Assembly: GCF_964355755.1 (NCBI RefSeq)
Contig: NC_092673.1
Location: 17,677,001-17,741,000, forward strand
DNA from: Antedon mediterranea
Lineage: Eukaryota; Echinodermata; Crinoidea; Comatulida; Antedonidae
Length of the DNA: 64,000 nt
Reading direction: 5' to 3'
In this document: piece after piece, positions 15,101-30,100 of the stretch
Layout: every line of letters starts with the position of its first letter
Numbering within the stretch: position 1 is the stretch's first letter
Position numbers and translations under genes: made by a program
The notes under the pieces: model-generated
Told to the model about the DNA's origin: nothing
Databases searched by the model: none
The model's input: the letters and a program-made list of their open reading frames with translations, nothing else

Positions 15101-18100
15101 ATGTTGCATAACGTCTATATGTTTAAATGAGTTTGAGTTCCACAATTTTTTTTAGGACATAATTTAAATTAATAACTGTAGTTGTTAACTGTATACATTG
15201 TAGTTAAAAATATACATTATTATTTATTATAGTATATTCAGAATGAATGATTGCTTGTACACAGTCACCCACAAGTGTTTGTAAGGCTTTGTATCACACA
15301 GAGCCTTTATATATAACCTTATACCATTGAAACAAAAAAAAAGACTTTTAATATAGTGTTTTTTATGAAAATATATAATATGTAATATTTTTGTTTTGTG
15401 CATTTTTTTAGATTTACCAAGTACTACTGTTGAGCAATTTCAAACACAATTTCAGAAACAGACAAGTGACAAACAGAAAACAAAACTTCTTAAGCCAGAG
15501 AGTGGTAAGTTTAAGAATAAGACCTGCTGTATGTTTTATGATTGTATCTATATATAATTTAACAGAATTGTGATTAAAATGGGATTTCAGTAAAGAGAGA
15601 ATTAGACGCTAGTGTTATTTAAAAAATCATTTCTGAGCGGTACTGTAAAAAGGCGAAAAAGTGTGCAACTGATAACAAATAACAAATGGAGAGATTTTAT
15701 TTATCATAAATAAAACAAACATTTGATTGTTTCCATTTAAAATACTGTAATAATGGAATGAAGCTAGTATGTGGCATGCTTGCTTGATTTTTGCTTGATT
15801 GTTGATTTTTAGGTTATATGCATTATCATGCGATCACGCGATGTACGCGCGATTTAACGAAATCACGTTTGTAATCATATCTTCACAAGCATGAATCACT
15901 TTTAAACAAAATTTTAAAAATAATATAGATCGTCAGAATGCTCGGGAACACGTATTTTTTATTTCATTTTCTTGAAGTGTACAGTATGTATAATATGTAT
16001 GATTTGTTATGAAATTAAGAGAACAAAAGTTGATAAAGTCATCATTAATTGCATTTTAAATTTAAAAAAATTTATTTCGACATTCAAAAAATTATGACAT
16101 TTTCTTAGGCCGAAATAAGAAACTTTCTTCTTTCAAAATAAAAGTTCATATATTAAAGTTAAAACTATATAGTTTGACAGTGCATCGTTTTTTAACATTT
16201 TTAAAGATGTCATCATAGTAAAACATTATAATTCATTGCGGTATGTAATAATCTATCTGCGCCAAAGTGGTTACTGCATAGTAAATACATGGAGGAATCT
16301 TTCTACAACTTTTAGTCAGTTGTGTATAGCTCGGTGGTCTGTGCTCGTGTCTATGGCATTTAAGGTACCGAGATCGAGTCTCACATTGGGAAAGGAAATA
16401 AGATTTTTTTTTATTATCCATATTGTTTGTTCAATTTTATTTTTTAGTGTATAGATTATACACATAATTTATAATGAAATCTATAAAATGTAAGTAATGT
16501 CTTTATTATTATGTAACAATGTGGTTTATGACATTATACGCAGAGGGATCTTTGATCGAATTGTGATACCAGCTATTGTATTCCCGTTAGCAAGATCCTA
16601 TATATAAATAATTAAAGATTCTGAGAAAATCAATCAATCAATATATCTTTAAAAATCAATTATCTTTATTTAAATCAATGCATATAACCTATAATTCGTC
16701 ATAGTGACGAATTAAATTCTAGTTTTTTTTAAACTTTATTTACTCCAGATGTTGAAAAAATCTATTAAAATCTTGATTCAATTTTCAGATATTGCTGCAC
16801 GTGAATTAGATTTTCAGAAAGCATACAATGAAGCCTTGAAAGATGGATCCGTCCCAGTCAATCTTGGAATGCTTAAGGTGATTGGACAAGAAGGAGTTGG
16901 TAAAACATGCCTCATAAATGCATGTCTTGGAAAGATGTAAGTAGTTGGACAGTAAAATTGACATTACAAAATACATGTAGGTACTGCCTAATTATAACAA
17001 TAATAGATAATAGAATTAAATTTTAACATTGTTTTGTAATTTTAAATGAAAGATCATTTTAATTGTTGACTAAATAACTGATTTAAAATGTGTATTTTAT
17101 AAATAAAGACTATTGAAATAGTAACTACTGGTATCTATAATTAAAAAGAGAAAATTGAATTTTACAGCACTAAAAATGAATGACATTCATTGTTGGTTTC
17201 AAATTATTATATTATTATTATATGTATCTCAGATTTGAGGAAGAACATAAAGTTACAGATGGCATAGCAGTGATAAGGACTGTAAGCACAACATGGAAAG
17301 AGGCTAAAGCTGATAGTGGTAAACATGAATACAAATTAGCATATTACTCTTCCCATCATCATACGTTATGTAACAATATTTATCTTTGATCTCATTATCA
17401 TAGACACAAACAGGCCCACAATGAAACTGAGATGTAGAATGGAATTCAATAAATGCATACAACTGTAGTATGATGTCAACAGTCATATTTTCACATACAT
17501 ACAGCAATTGTTACTCTATGATCCCTTAACACACAAGCTATTGTTTGTTGATGTACTGTAATTTTAATTTTACTTTAAATAATCAATCAGTTAAAGTATT
17601 GTCACCTATTAATGTATCTGCTGAAATGTCTTTTTTCTGTACAGGTAATCCTTCAAAACAGTATACAAAAATCGTCACTGACAAACTGAGAGAAAAGAAA
17701 ACCAAAGACGTATGTCAATAATAGTGTAATGAAAACATAAAATGAATAAAGTAGCACCTACAGGACTATTGCAAACCAGACACTTACGCCCGTATTCTTA
17801 AACCGGACTTTAGTCGTAGTTCGAGCTAAAACTAAAAAAATGACGTCATTTTAATTCATAAACCGAACTTCAACTAAATCACCGACTAAATCAGGCCAAC
17901 CTCGACTAAATCGAGACGGATTTTGATCGATTTTTTTAGTCCTGGAGGGGGCAGGCTAAATGGTCGACTAAATGGTTTTTAAACGATGTTTATAAAAAAC
18001 GTAACAGTCATTGAGTTGTTATATTGGCCAGATATTGAAGAATGAAATATCTATATTTATATTAGCTTAATTAAATATACATTGGTATAAGTTATAATAA

Positions 18101-21100
18101 TGAAAATCATCTTTATTTACAACTGTATACAAATTACATTATTTTCTTCGCGCAAGTCCGACTTGAACTACGTCACGCCATAGCGACAATGGGAGATGCG
18201 GCAATTCACCACGCGATGGAATGTTTAGGAGGCCTTGCGCTTTCTTGTCACGCTAGGAAGTGCGTGGTTCGTCGCGATCATACTTTGTTGGAGGCCTAGA
18301 AAATATGAAAGTTACCGTACCGCCATGGTTCCTAAATATATTTTGAAGATTTTGTTTGTTGTTAATCAAAAGTACTTCACTGTTAAATTAATACTGATCT
18401 TGTTCTAATAATTAACGATTAAAATTATTTTTCATGTATAGTCCTGATGCGTAAAAAGTTTTGTAAGAAAATGGAAAGTGATATCAATGCGCAAAATTTC
18501 GTCTGCTCCTCAAATACTCTCTTGTCATTGGCCAATGTTTAGCCTTTGTTACCCAGACGTGTGCAACTCGACAAAAAGCTCGACTTCATTAAGTCGAACT
18601 GCAAACTACTTCGTTTTTGAATCAAATTTGAAGTAATAGCTCGAACTACGACTTTTTCAAGTCGAACTTCGAACTACGACTAAAGTCTGGTTTAAGAATA
18701 CGGGCGTAAGGGTTTCTTTCTAAATGAATCAATGAGGCATTATGATTCTTTTTCAATCATTTTATAATCCAATTTACTTAAAAAATTAAAGTTGATTTTG
18801 CTTTTGAGAGTAAATAATATTAGTTTTCTCTTATATTAAATTGTAAACAATACTGTATTTAACTTTGAATAAACATTTGTTTCTTTTTTATATCCATTTA
18901 TTTATTTTTTTTATGTGTCAGATTGAGATTAAACCACTTACAGATGATGATGATGGTATTGTTGTTGACTACAATAACGATGGCAACAATGATGGTATGT
19001 AACTTTCCATTAAATTCTAATTATTATTATTATATATTACATAGCCTATGTAAATACGCGAACGTGATTGGTTGAAACTGCATCACATGACTACCGCTGC
19101 GAGGATAGTAAATCGTATATCGAGAACGATGATATTGACTGAGTAATTTTCCCGTAATTATCGTGTCCCCTGTCATTAATCATATAAATTATCGAGTACG
19201 ATGATATTGACTGTGTAATTTTTGTGTGCAACATTCGCGTTTGCCGATAAATAAACAAAAGTCATCTACTGGGTCTTGAACTCGCGATGAAATTGTCACT
19301 CCATCACAAGACAACGTTTCATGCTCTGCGCCACACGGAACTTGCTTGAAGAAATTACTCAACTAAACTATTTAAACTATGCATACATAGCGCCCTCATT
19401 TATTTTTAGTCCTCTCTAGAGGTGATGAAACACCGTTTGTGATTGGTTAATACTCACAGTAGTATCGGGTACGCGCACGACGCACTGAACATCTGGTGAT
19501 GATTCGACTCGAAAGAAGACGAATTATTATTTATTCGGCCCACCTGATAATATTATTATTATTAATGTAGACTTATTGATGGAAATTCTTCTGTTATTAT
19601 TTAAACGACCTAGGCTAGTGAATATGTTATTGTCAAGGAATCATTAATTAGTAATTATCTGTATATTATTCTTCGAAAGGTAAGGTGTCTGGGCAGCTTG
19701 TTTACATACAATACAAAAAGGAGGCCTAGCCTAGCTACCCGACCCAGCAGATATTCTACTTAAGCCCCTTTCTCACAGATGTGCCTGCAATATACCGGTA
19801 CAGTGCTGGCGTCGTGCCGGTATCGTTACCGGCATATACCCATTCTCATCGGACTATCGTGCCGGAAATATAACCGGTATATACCGGCTTTCTGTGAGAA
19901 AGGAGTCGGGCATATTCGGCCAATAAAAAGTCTCTGATAAAATAATTATTGAGGGCGTCCTTTATTGTTATTATTTTTGTCTAGCGATGATATGGCGGCG
20001 AATGTTAAGTTACAGATTATTATCTTCCTTTATAGCATATTTATGCAATACATGCTATGTACAGTATATTGTGCATATATTATACAGGTATAGCAATTAA
20101 TTTGCCGTCATCGGCAATCTGTAAAACACCTTAGAAGGCTGTAGTAGGCCTACAATCCTACAAGGCGACGAAAGGTCAGGCACCAACAAACAAAGAGTGC
20201 CAATATTGAATGGCCTAGCCTAGCGGCCTATAGATTATGCTACAAATTTCTTCTTGTCCCCTTATTTTAAGCAGCTCTCTTATCTCATTATCCCTCCAGT
20301 TCGACATTATTATTGTTAATTGAATTGAATAGGCGCCAAAGTGATACACTTGACCGCACAAGGTGTCAAAGTCTCGACGGGGAACCCCGGAATATAACGG
20401 CGATACGTTCTCACAGAATGCCCGTCTGGCATTGCGGGGAATATCCCTAGAATATTACTAGGTCTAAAGCAGGTCATGTCGATGCCGGCATGGTGCCGGC
20501 ATGATGCCAAGACGACCCGTTCTCACAGAAAACCATACCGGCATGGTAATGGTATATTCCCGCAATATTCCTGGCACACAACTCTGTGAGAAAGGGGCTT
20601 TATTGTAATATAACAGATATCGCCTTTTATATCGGTAAAATATAAGATTAGACATCCCCTCGGGAATGATATTAAGTTCTTGGGAATTATATATTCCCTC
20701 GAACATAATATCATTCCCTCAGGGATGTCTAATCTTATATTTAACCTCTAAGCAGTCAATATCTGTATAATATTACATTTTTTGTAGTCAAAACACTAAT
20801 TTGCAATTATCTGTTTGCAATTTCTGTCATATTAAGTTTGTGCTGTAGTTATTTGAAACAGATTATTAATTAGATTTTCCAATTTAAAGTAACTTTTAAT
20901 TTTTCTATAAAATTATTAAATTTATGTGATCAGAGTTGGAGGTAAAGCAACCTATCAAGTGTAACAATTATGGTGACATACTTTTCTACCTCTACTCTGA
21001 CTATAATGATGACAACAATGATGACGACTCGGTGTAACAATGATTATGAAGACTGCAATGATGATAATGACTAGGTGTAACAATGATAATGATAATGAAG

Positions 21101-24100
21101 ACTGCAATGATGATAATGACAATTAAAACAATGATGATAATCAGAACAACTATAACAATATGTTAATGACTTTTACAATGATTTAGAAGTGATGCTTGTT
21201 TACATGTGTTGAGAGTGACCAAATTGTGTTTCCACTACAGATACTGATAGAGCTACTGAAGCTATTCCATTTGATACAGATCAGCAGTTAGATAAAGATG
21301 TAATCAAGAAACTTGAGGAAAAAAAGGAGGACCCCTTGGAAGAAACATTTAACATCTGGGATCATGGAGGTCAATTAATATACCATGGTATACATCGCGT
21401 AAGTTATAATATATGTATTTGCCTTGAAGTTAATATTATATTGAAATTGTTTAAATACTTTGTACACAGCCAGTTAAAAGAAAATGTCTCTGTATATACT
21501 AACATAATGGTATGACCAAGGTTTAATTTGTTCATTCAGTAATCGCAAAATTCTTTCCATGGTACTGCTTTATATAAATTGTTATTACAAATTTTGCCTA
21601 CGTCAACAAAAAAAGGATTTTCAGTAACTGTTTTCAATCATAACTTATTTTAATAGTGTTATATGAATTTGTACTAGAAAAATGCTTTAATATAAAGATT
21701 ATCAATAGTAAATGTATAAACACAGTTTATAAAAAGACAATTAAAATGATACTTATTTATTAAGCTTTAAAGCATATTAATCAAATATTTGAATAAAAAC
21801 AAATTGTGTTTTTGCAGATGTTCATGACATTACAAGCACTTTATATTGTAGTGTTCGACCTAAGTGTAGACCTCAATGATCCTGCTGTTTATATTGATTC
21901 CAATGGAGTAAGTATTTTGCTATATATTTTATGCATTACAAAGAGTTTTATTTCATACCTTCCAAATGAGCTGCATAAATTTACATAATTGAAACCTAAC
22001 CATTTTAATTGTGGTTAGAAATCATTTACTTCTTCATTTCATTTTACTAGAACAAAGATAAAATGTTTTTTAAACTAGTCTTTCTTTTTTATAGCAAAAG
22101 TGTAAACATCATTGGACCAATCTCCAGTTCATATTATCTTACATCCTGTCAGTTTATTCTCATAGTCGTATTGTGGAAGAAGACGAGGAGGTTCACAAAC
22201 CAACTATCCTTATTGTGGGTACACATAAGGGTAAGCTTGGTGAGACTGAAACAGAACAAAATGATGAGGTTTATAATTACATTATTAAAATTAGCAATCA
22301 ATCAAGTATACAATTCTGTTCTAAAAGCTAATGTAAAGAAACTAGCTACTAGAATACTGTATCGAATACATTCATATCAAAAGTTCTTATATGAATGTAT
22401 TCTATACAGTACTCTAATAGGACTTGAAGTATTTAGATATTATTTAAAAGAAATGACAGTTTTTACCTCATGTTTTCATTTATTTAAATTGTTTACAACC
22501 AGACAAAGAAGGCCTTTAAAAAGATTCGAGATGCACTTAAACAGAAAGAGTTTATAAAACATGTGTACAACGTATATTTTGCCGTTGAAAACAGCCAAGA
22601 AACTACAGATAAGAGCTTTAGTAATCTCAAACAAGTTATTGATGACCTTATGACTGCTTTAGAGAAAGAAGTTCCTTTAAAGTGGATGCGTTTTCGATGT
22701 GATCTACATGATCTAAGGAGAAAAAAACATTTTTCTTTGTGTCCAGTTGAAGAGGTAAATTCAATTGGCATCATTCCTCAGTGTTTTGTTTTCAGAATAG
22801 AAATATGTTGGAAATAGTAGTATTTAAAAAGGTATAAACAAAAGACTCTACCCACTATTATAACTACAGTACTATATAATAATATTGATAATATTTTTGT
22901 CATATTTTCATCTTCACTGCTCTAAATCTGAATGGTAAAATAATGTTAATGTAATATAATATAAATAATCCTATCCATGCTGTTATGGTTTCCTATCTGA
23001 AAAAAATCATGAGAGCAATTACATCGGCCTAGTATTTTTTATGGAATATTTGCATTGCAACACTGACAATTACATTCTGTGAGAAAAATTGCAGTTACGT
23101 TTCCCCCATCCTTCAGATCCAAAGTTATGCAGTACATGTTATCAAGTAAATTTCAAAACATTTCGGGCTGTAAAGGACAAAACTAATGTTGTAAATGTAT
23201 ACCTACCTTTGGTTTCATATTTTTGATATTTTAGTTGTATCTGAATAGTAAACAATTTTTTCTTTAGCTCAAAATTCTGGCAAGTAAGAATGGTATTACA
23301 GATGAAAAAAAACAATCCTTTCTTCTAAACTTTTTGTACGATCTTGGTGAAATTGTTTACAGGCCTGACAACAAATTATTGAAAGATAAAGCGGTGTTAG
23401 ATCCGATGCAGCTGGTTGAAATTGTTACTGCTTTTGTAACGGTCATTCCACCAGAATTTCCAGTAAGTAGTCTCATGAAAATGTTAATGCAGTGTTTTTT
23501 TAGGAAATAATTGAGGTACATTTGAATTCCTATAGGTGCTGTAGTATCAAAAGCAATGTCTGACAGTTTCCTTAATTTAACATTGAGGGGTATATTGTAT
23601 ATTAGATGTAATTGCATCTACAAGTCTTTATACATGTGCATCCCTTTAGACTCTAATTGTTTGATAACTTTAAATAAACACAAAATACTAATTATGGCTA
23701 ATTGGTGGTGTTTTTTAGCCGGCCACGTATATCGATGCGTTTGATAAGCTTGACAAGGGCATACTGGAAGAAAAGTTGTTGCAAAAATTATGGAAAGAGC
23801 GTAAAGTTGACGACGGAAAGAATTTTGAGTTCCTTGTAGCACTGATGATTCAATTAGGTTTCATTTGTGAGAGGAAGACAACCAGCAGCCAAGATGTGGC
23901 AAGTACATCTACAGTAGGTTTTATTCAGTTATCTTTTCTAACATGTTTTTTATGCAAGATTATGAAAAAGAAAAAAAAAATTGTTATGATACATACATAA
24001 TTGGTGAAATTTTACATAAAATTTCAAAATAATTGTAGGGTTATGACATATCTTGTTTGATCTATCTACTGAAAGATGTTTCCAACATGTACAGGATATG

Positions 24101-27100
24101 ATATTTAATTTTCTAAAAGAAATCTGAATGCCATTTTACAAATCAACCATTTCAGGAATTTGTTGGAAAGCGATCATTCTTTGTGCCACTACGTCTTGCT
24201 TTCAAGACATCAAGTGAAGTAAAACCAGTGCCTGATGATTCACAATCTATCAGTATCTATTATGACTTTAAGGGATATCTGCCAGATGTATTGTTTCCAT
24301 ATATGATTATTGATTTCCTCAACAAATTTCAAAAGAAAGGAGTTGACCCAATACTGTCATATAATCATGCTGAACTTGACTTCGACCAAGATCATGATGT
24401 GACTTTATCTCTTGTCAAATTCATAACTAAGGAAGATGAAAGAAAGTTCTTGTTAAAGGTACTGTATCATAAAATTTGAATTTGAATAAGTCATAATTTA
24501 TTCTAAGCATAAACTCAATTAAAATATCAAAACATCATGTTTCTTCTTTTTTTAGGTGACTATTAAAAGAACTCCTGCTTGTAATGAAACAAGTAATGAT
24601 GAACCCTCTTCTGAAGCATGCAAAGAGGTTTGTTCATTTCAGTTTGGAGAACTATATATTTTTTTTATAGATGTTTTGGTTGATATTGAGGTTGTTATAA
24701 TATTACATATAGTTTAAAATAATTTAAACATTTAAAATAGGGTGTCATCTTAATTTGTATTTTACTTTGTAATTCTTTAGATTGGTTTAGTTTTCAATAA
24801 TAAATAACACCTAAGCCCACTATTGCTAAGATCTATCATTTATAAAGTTAAAACTTTATTGATTTCATTATATATATATATAATATAACATTGATTAGTA
24901 ACAATTGATATAAAAACATCTTTAAAATTAAATTATAAAATGATTTTAATATAATATCAATTTAAAGTACAAGAAACTTAAAGTACAGTTGTCAAAAACT
25001 AGTTGTGATTGACTTTTTTAATATATAACATTAATTAATAACAAATGATTTATAAAAACGTCTTCAAAAATTCACTAGATTTGTATTTTAGATATTTATT
25101 TTATTTGTTGTTGTTTTAGTTTTCCCTTTTATTGTATTGTAAATTTTTAGTGAACACAACATTTTAAGAATTTGTGCTACTGATTCAAAGTTGCTACATT
25201 AAGTATGTGTTTAATTGTCATATAGTGTTAATTGCAGTTTGCCAATTTATATTTCTAGGTTTTGTTAACGATCCAGAAGTCATTTGCACCTTCTAAAGAT
25301 GGTGGTAGAAGAGGGATTCAATTTGAGAGATGCATACTTTGTGATGTATGTAGTGATGCATCAGAAAAGAAGCACATTCTAAATCTTGAAGATTTCCAGT
25401 ATAGAAAGTTAAAATGCACCAAAACTGGCAAGTCTGTTACGATGGATGTTACACGTTACAAGCGGCTATTTGTAGGTAAGAGTAATATATATACAAGTTT
25501 ATTTTCATTTATTTATTTGACCAATAACAATAAACTGAATGAACAAAATGATTATTATGTAATTTAATTAAACAAACACATACAAATTATTAAATATCTT
25601 CATTCCTCTAATACCAGTAGTAGTACTATCATAATCATTATTGATAATCTATACATTGTTACAACATGCTGCTATTAGCTTTGATATCTTCAATCCTCTT
25701 ACCAGTAGTAGTACTAGTAGAATCATTATTGATAATCTCTACTTAGTTAAAATATTAAAATATTAACAATCTATTTGTTGATGTCAAGATAGTTAAAATT
25801 TAAAAATGTGAATGTTGGAGGTTCAATATTATAAAACTATTTATTTTTTTTATTTGACAAGAGTTTAATATGTTGGCTGTTAAGTTTGAACCTCATTAGG
25901 ATGCAACACAAGAATGTAGGCACAACAAGTAATTTGACCAATGACAAGTGAATAAGCTCAGATGAGCTGTGCATTGCATCTGGGTGTGCATCCATGAGAT
26001 ACTTTGCTGGACCCAATGGTGTCCACTTACAGGAGATTCAACTAATATTTTTTATTTTATTTGCAGATGAAACAGAAAAAAAGAGAAGAAATTCAGATCA
26101 AGGTAATTGATTGAAATAAGTAGATAAGTTTTGCAAAATGTTGTACTTTTATGGACTCAATGATATTTAATTATAATAAAGTATTTGCCTTTGTTAATGC
26201 TGTGCTGCCCTCAATGTCGATTATTTGGATCTCTAGGATGCAACACAAGAACGTAGGCACAACAATAGTAATTTGACCAATGACAAGTGAAGGATTGGAT
26301 AAGCTCAGATGAGCTGTCGCTTGTTGTAGATTACTCGCATGGCAATTTCATCTTTGTGTCTCAAGTGATTATAGTTAAACATGGTATGCAGTGCTCCTCC
26401 TCTCCCTTAACAAACACTTAATTGATACTATCAGCTGAATCTGTCATAAGTAGACACTTTTATAAGCAGATACTTTTCTGGACCCAATGGTGTCCACTTA
26501 CAGAAGGTTCAACTAGTGTAATATTTTTCATTTTATTTGCAGATGAAATTGGAAAGGGAAGAAAAAGAAGAAAAACAGACCAAGGTGATTGAAATATTAT
26601 ATATCAGATAAATAGATTATTTAAAAAAAAATTTAAATTGTACCTATGTTTTACTTTTATGGATGATAATTATAACATGGGTTCAAGGATGTACAGTAGC
26701 CAATCAGATGCGCTGAAATGAATCCCATGGCGCTCTTTATTTTTTCACTATCATGCACTGAAGTGGAAAAAGTTCCCAGCTAAAAAGCATAACACCACTG
26801 CGTGTAAATCATATGGCAGAGTATTACCGATCGTGCTAGGCATTGTACCATTTTCTAGGCTAGGCGGTAATTTGGTCGGCAAGCAAAGTGGTGATTGCTG
26901 CTCCCTAGGCCTTGTCGGTGATTTGGTTGCCGAGCAGAGTGGTGATAATAATTCACAGACCCATGTTGTAAAACAAATAACGCACAATTCTAAGTTTGTG
27001 CGTTACTGGAGATGCAACGCACTCTCTGGTATTAAAAATGTTGTGCAACATACACCATTGTAAATACCCTCAAGTTTGCCGCATCTCCTCTAACGCACAA

Positions 27101-30100
27101 ATTTAGACTTGTGCGTTTATTTGTATAATAAATTATTTGTCTTTGTTAATATCAATGAATGTTATTTTAGCATAAGATGGGTACTATGATTTATTCAGTG
27201 CATACATGTTCTAGAAATGGATATGTGTATATGGCACGTCATTGTGAGAGTCTAACAAATACGCAGAGTATTTATATTATAATATCATGGACTTATAAAG
27301 CTCTGTATGTTGTGAAACCTCTCAAAGCGCTGATCATACAGTAGAAACTGAGGGAAAAAATTAAACCCAAACCTAAGTATGTGATATGCCCTTGCAATGT
27401 GTGACTTGGCCCGTCATCCCCGACTCAAGTGCTTCCTACTCTAGTAAAGACAATATAACTATAACAAGATATCAAATTTATATTCATGAAAGTGTTTTGG
27501 TATTGCGACTCGTAAACAAGCTTAAATTTGGTAAATCACCAGGTGAAGATGGTATAACTTCTACTATGCTCAAGATAACTGCTACATTTATTGCTGAGCC
27601 GCTTTCAAAATTGTTTAATTTATCCCTCTCAACCGGTACCATTCCCAATGACTGGATGAAGGTCAACGTAATTTCTTTCCATAAATGAATTGGTATAGAA
27701 AATTTTAAGTAGCAAATTTATATTAATGGTGGTTTTCATCGCTGTTGGTTTTGATCGAATAATAAAAATTAAAATGATGAAGGAAATAACAGAATGTGAT
27801 GATGATCTAAAACACTTCAATAGTTTATAAAATACATTGCTGCTTTTATTATAACATTTGAACATGTGATAATGTGCTGTTGTGTTGGCAATATAGAATT
27901 TGTATAGCATCCATTGAATTCATTTCATTTCATTCATATTTTTCATCAAAAAAAAAAATTATAAAACATGTAAAGATATAATGCATAAAAGATGAAAAGG
28001 ATCAACAACAAAAAGCTAAAAGCTTGTACAGGGTTGAAGACCTAAAACAGCTAATAATATAATAGGAAATATACAATATATTAAAATATATATATAAAGT
28101 AACATTATTTCATTATTGTGTATTTTATTTGTTACAGATGATGTGGGGACAAGTTCAAATCAAGGTATGTTATATTAGGCCTATGTGTCGCTAATGTGAT
28201 GTGCCCACATATGGACATGATGATGTCATATCACTACCATATTTGGGTATATCACTCATATTTGGGCACATCACACTTTTTATGTCAAACAAGTTTGATA
28301 GTGTATTAGTAATGCACTACTTTCTTAATGATCAAATCTCAATCATCCAGTGTAAAAGTGCCATGTATATAAACAAATACTAACATACTTTAAACATATA
28401 CTTCTCATTTTTATCATTTTTAGGCAGTAGTGATGAGGATGAAAGAGAAGGAACATCACGGAGTCACCAACAAAGTGAAGGTAAGATACTAGTAGATAGA
28501 GATAGTGATATTGTGATGATAAGTCCTTAATTTTAATTGTTTAATAAACCAAAACTTTCCACATATAGCCAAGTCTAGAATGACACACATGTGACTGTCT
28601 AATTTTCCAGAATTTACAATATTAAGTATTCCAACGTTGACAGTAGCTTCATATTTGTTTTGAACTTGACCCGAACCTGACATTATTCCACAAATATTTT
28701 TATTTTGAAATAGTAGAGTGGAGAGAGAAAATAAAACAAATTTAATACTGTTTACTGTTTTACATTTTGTTGATATTCTATACTGATGATTAAGTAAAAA
28801 TTTATTTTGATTTTTGAGTGGGTACAATAATGATCACTGTCAAATGAATGTCCTGTCATTTTATTTGCAGACAACAAGACAATTGCAGGATCGAAAACTT
28901 GCGACAATTTCCAAGACCTAAAAGCTGGCCTCAGTGGTTGCTTTGATGGCGAAAGATATCGTTGGCTAAGGTTCCTACTATTTGATAAGTTGGATGTCGG
29001 TGAAATTACAAATCAAGATTTCAATGGACATGACTTACTTAATGTACTTGAAGCTAAAGGTTTAATCTTATCAACCAATGTTAATTTGCTGTTGGAGATT
29101 ACAAAGTTATCAGATATCAAATATGCCAAAGATCTTGTATCAAAGTATATGAGAGACAACGATCAGTTTAGAAATACTGATAAAACCAAGTTGTCGTCTT
29201 ACAGAAAGCGGCTGTTTAAAGCCCTGAAACAAGTTGACCCACGTGCATTACGTAATGTTATATCTTTCTACAAGTTAAGAAGATATAGCTTCTCCAATGT
29301 TTGGGATGCAGTTCTCTATCTGGAGATTCAGCAATTATTAGCAGATGATCCAGACAAAATAAATCGGTTTGCAGATCGTCTCGGCACAATAGCAAGTAAC
29401 ACACTACTTGGTATGCATTTCTACTTTATATTATATTAAGTTTTTTGTATTGTTATTGAATCATTCATTTTTTTTAACAGTTTACGTAATTGTAATTTGA
29501 TTAAAAAATATTTGGTTTCATTTTATTCATTAAAATTTTACATTAACTGATTATTTATAGGCAATAGTGAGAAGAAATGAGACAGCATCATCAAGTCACC
29601 AATGTGAACAAAGTGAAGGTAAATTATTCAGTAAAGTTGGGAGATAAACATAAAAAATGAAGATCATATATGATTATAATATGATTAAGATAATATTGAC
29701 ATAGAAGTTGGTGATATTGAGGATGATATTACTCTAAAATTTAGGATTTATAATACACAGAATATAATAATGTAGATTATTATTATAGCAATAAAATAAT
29801 AAGAGTGAGTAGTGTTTTTGTAGTTGTTTCTAAAGCTCAAATAATGATGATTATTAAACAATACTTATAACAATGCTGAATTTATTACTTGAAATTTGAA
29901 AATGATTTTGTGGTTTTTCATGAATTTTTATTCATAAATCTTAAAACAGTAATTATGATAAGAATGCTATCTACTGAATTTATTACAAGAAATTGGAAAT
30001 GATTTTGTGGCGTTCCAGGAATTATACTGCAAACTTATTCAAATAATGATTATGATTTCAACAATATTTATGATGCTATCTACTGAATTTATTACATTGG

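Noticed and set aside
16325-16390. Functional tRNA gene
   Set aside because: A and B boxes are present but no acceptor stem or complete cloverleaf could be drawn, and the segment is copied inside a transposon family.
22063-22557. 164-codon open frame as a single protein
   Set aside because: It overlaps two true exons of gene A in another frame and crosses their splice sites; the Roc motifs are in the exon frame.
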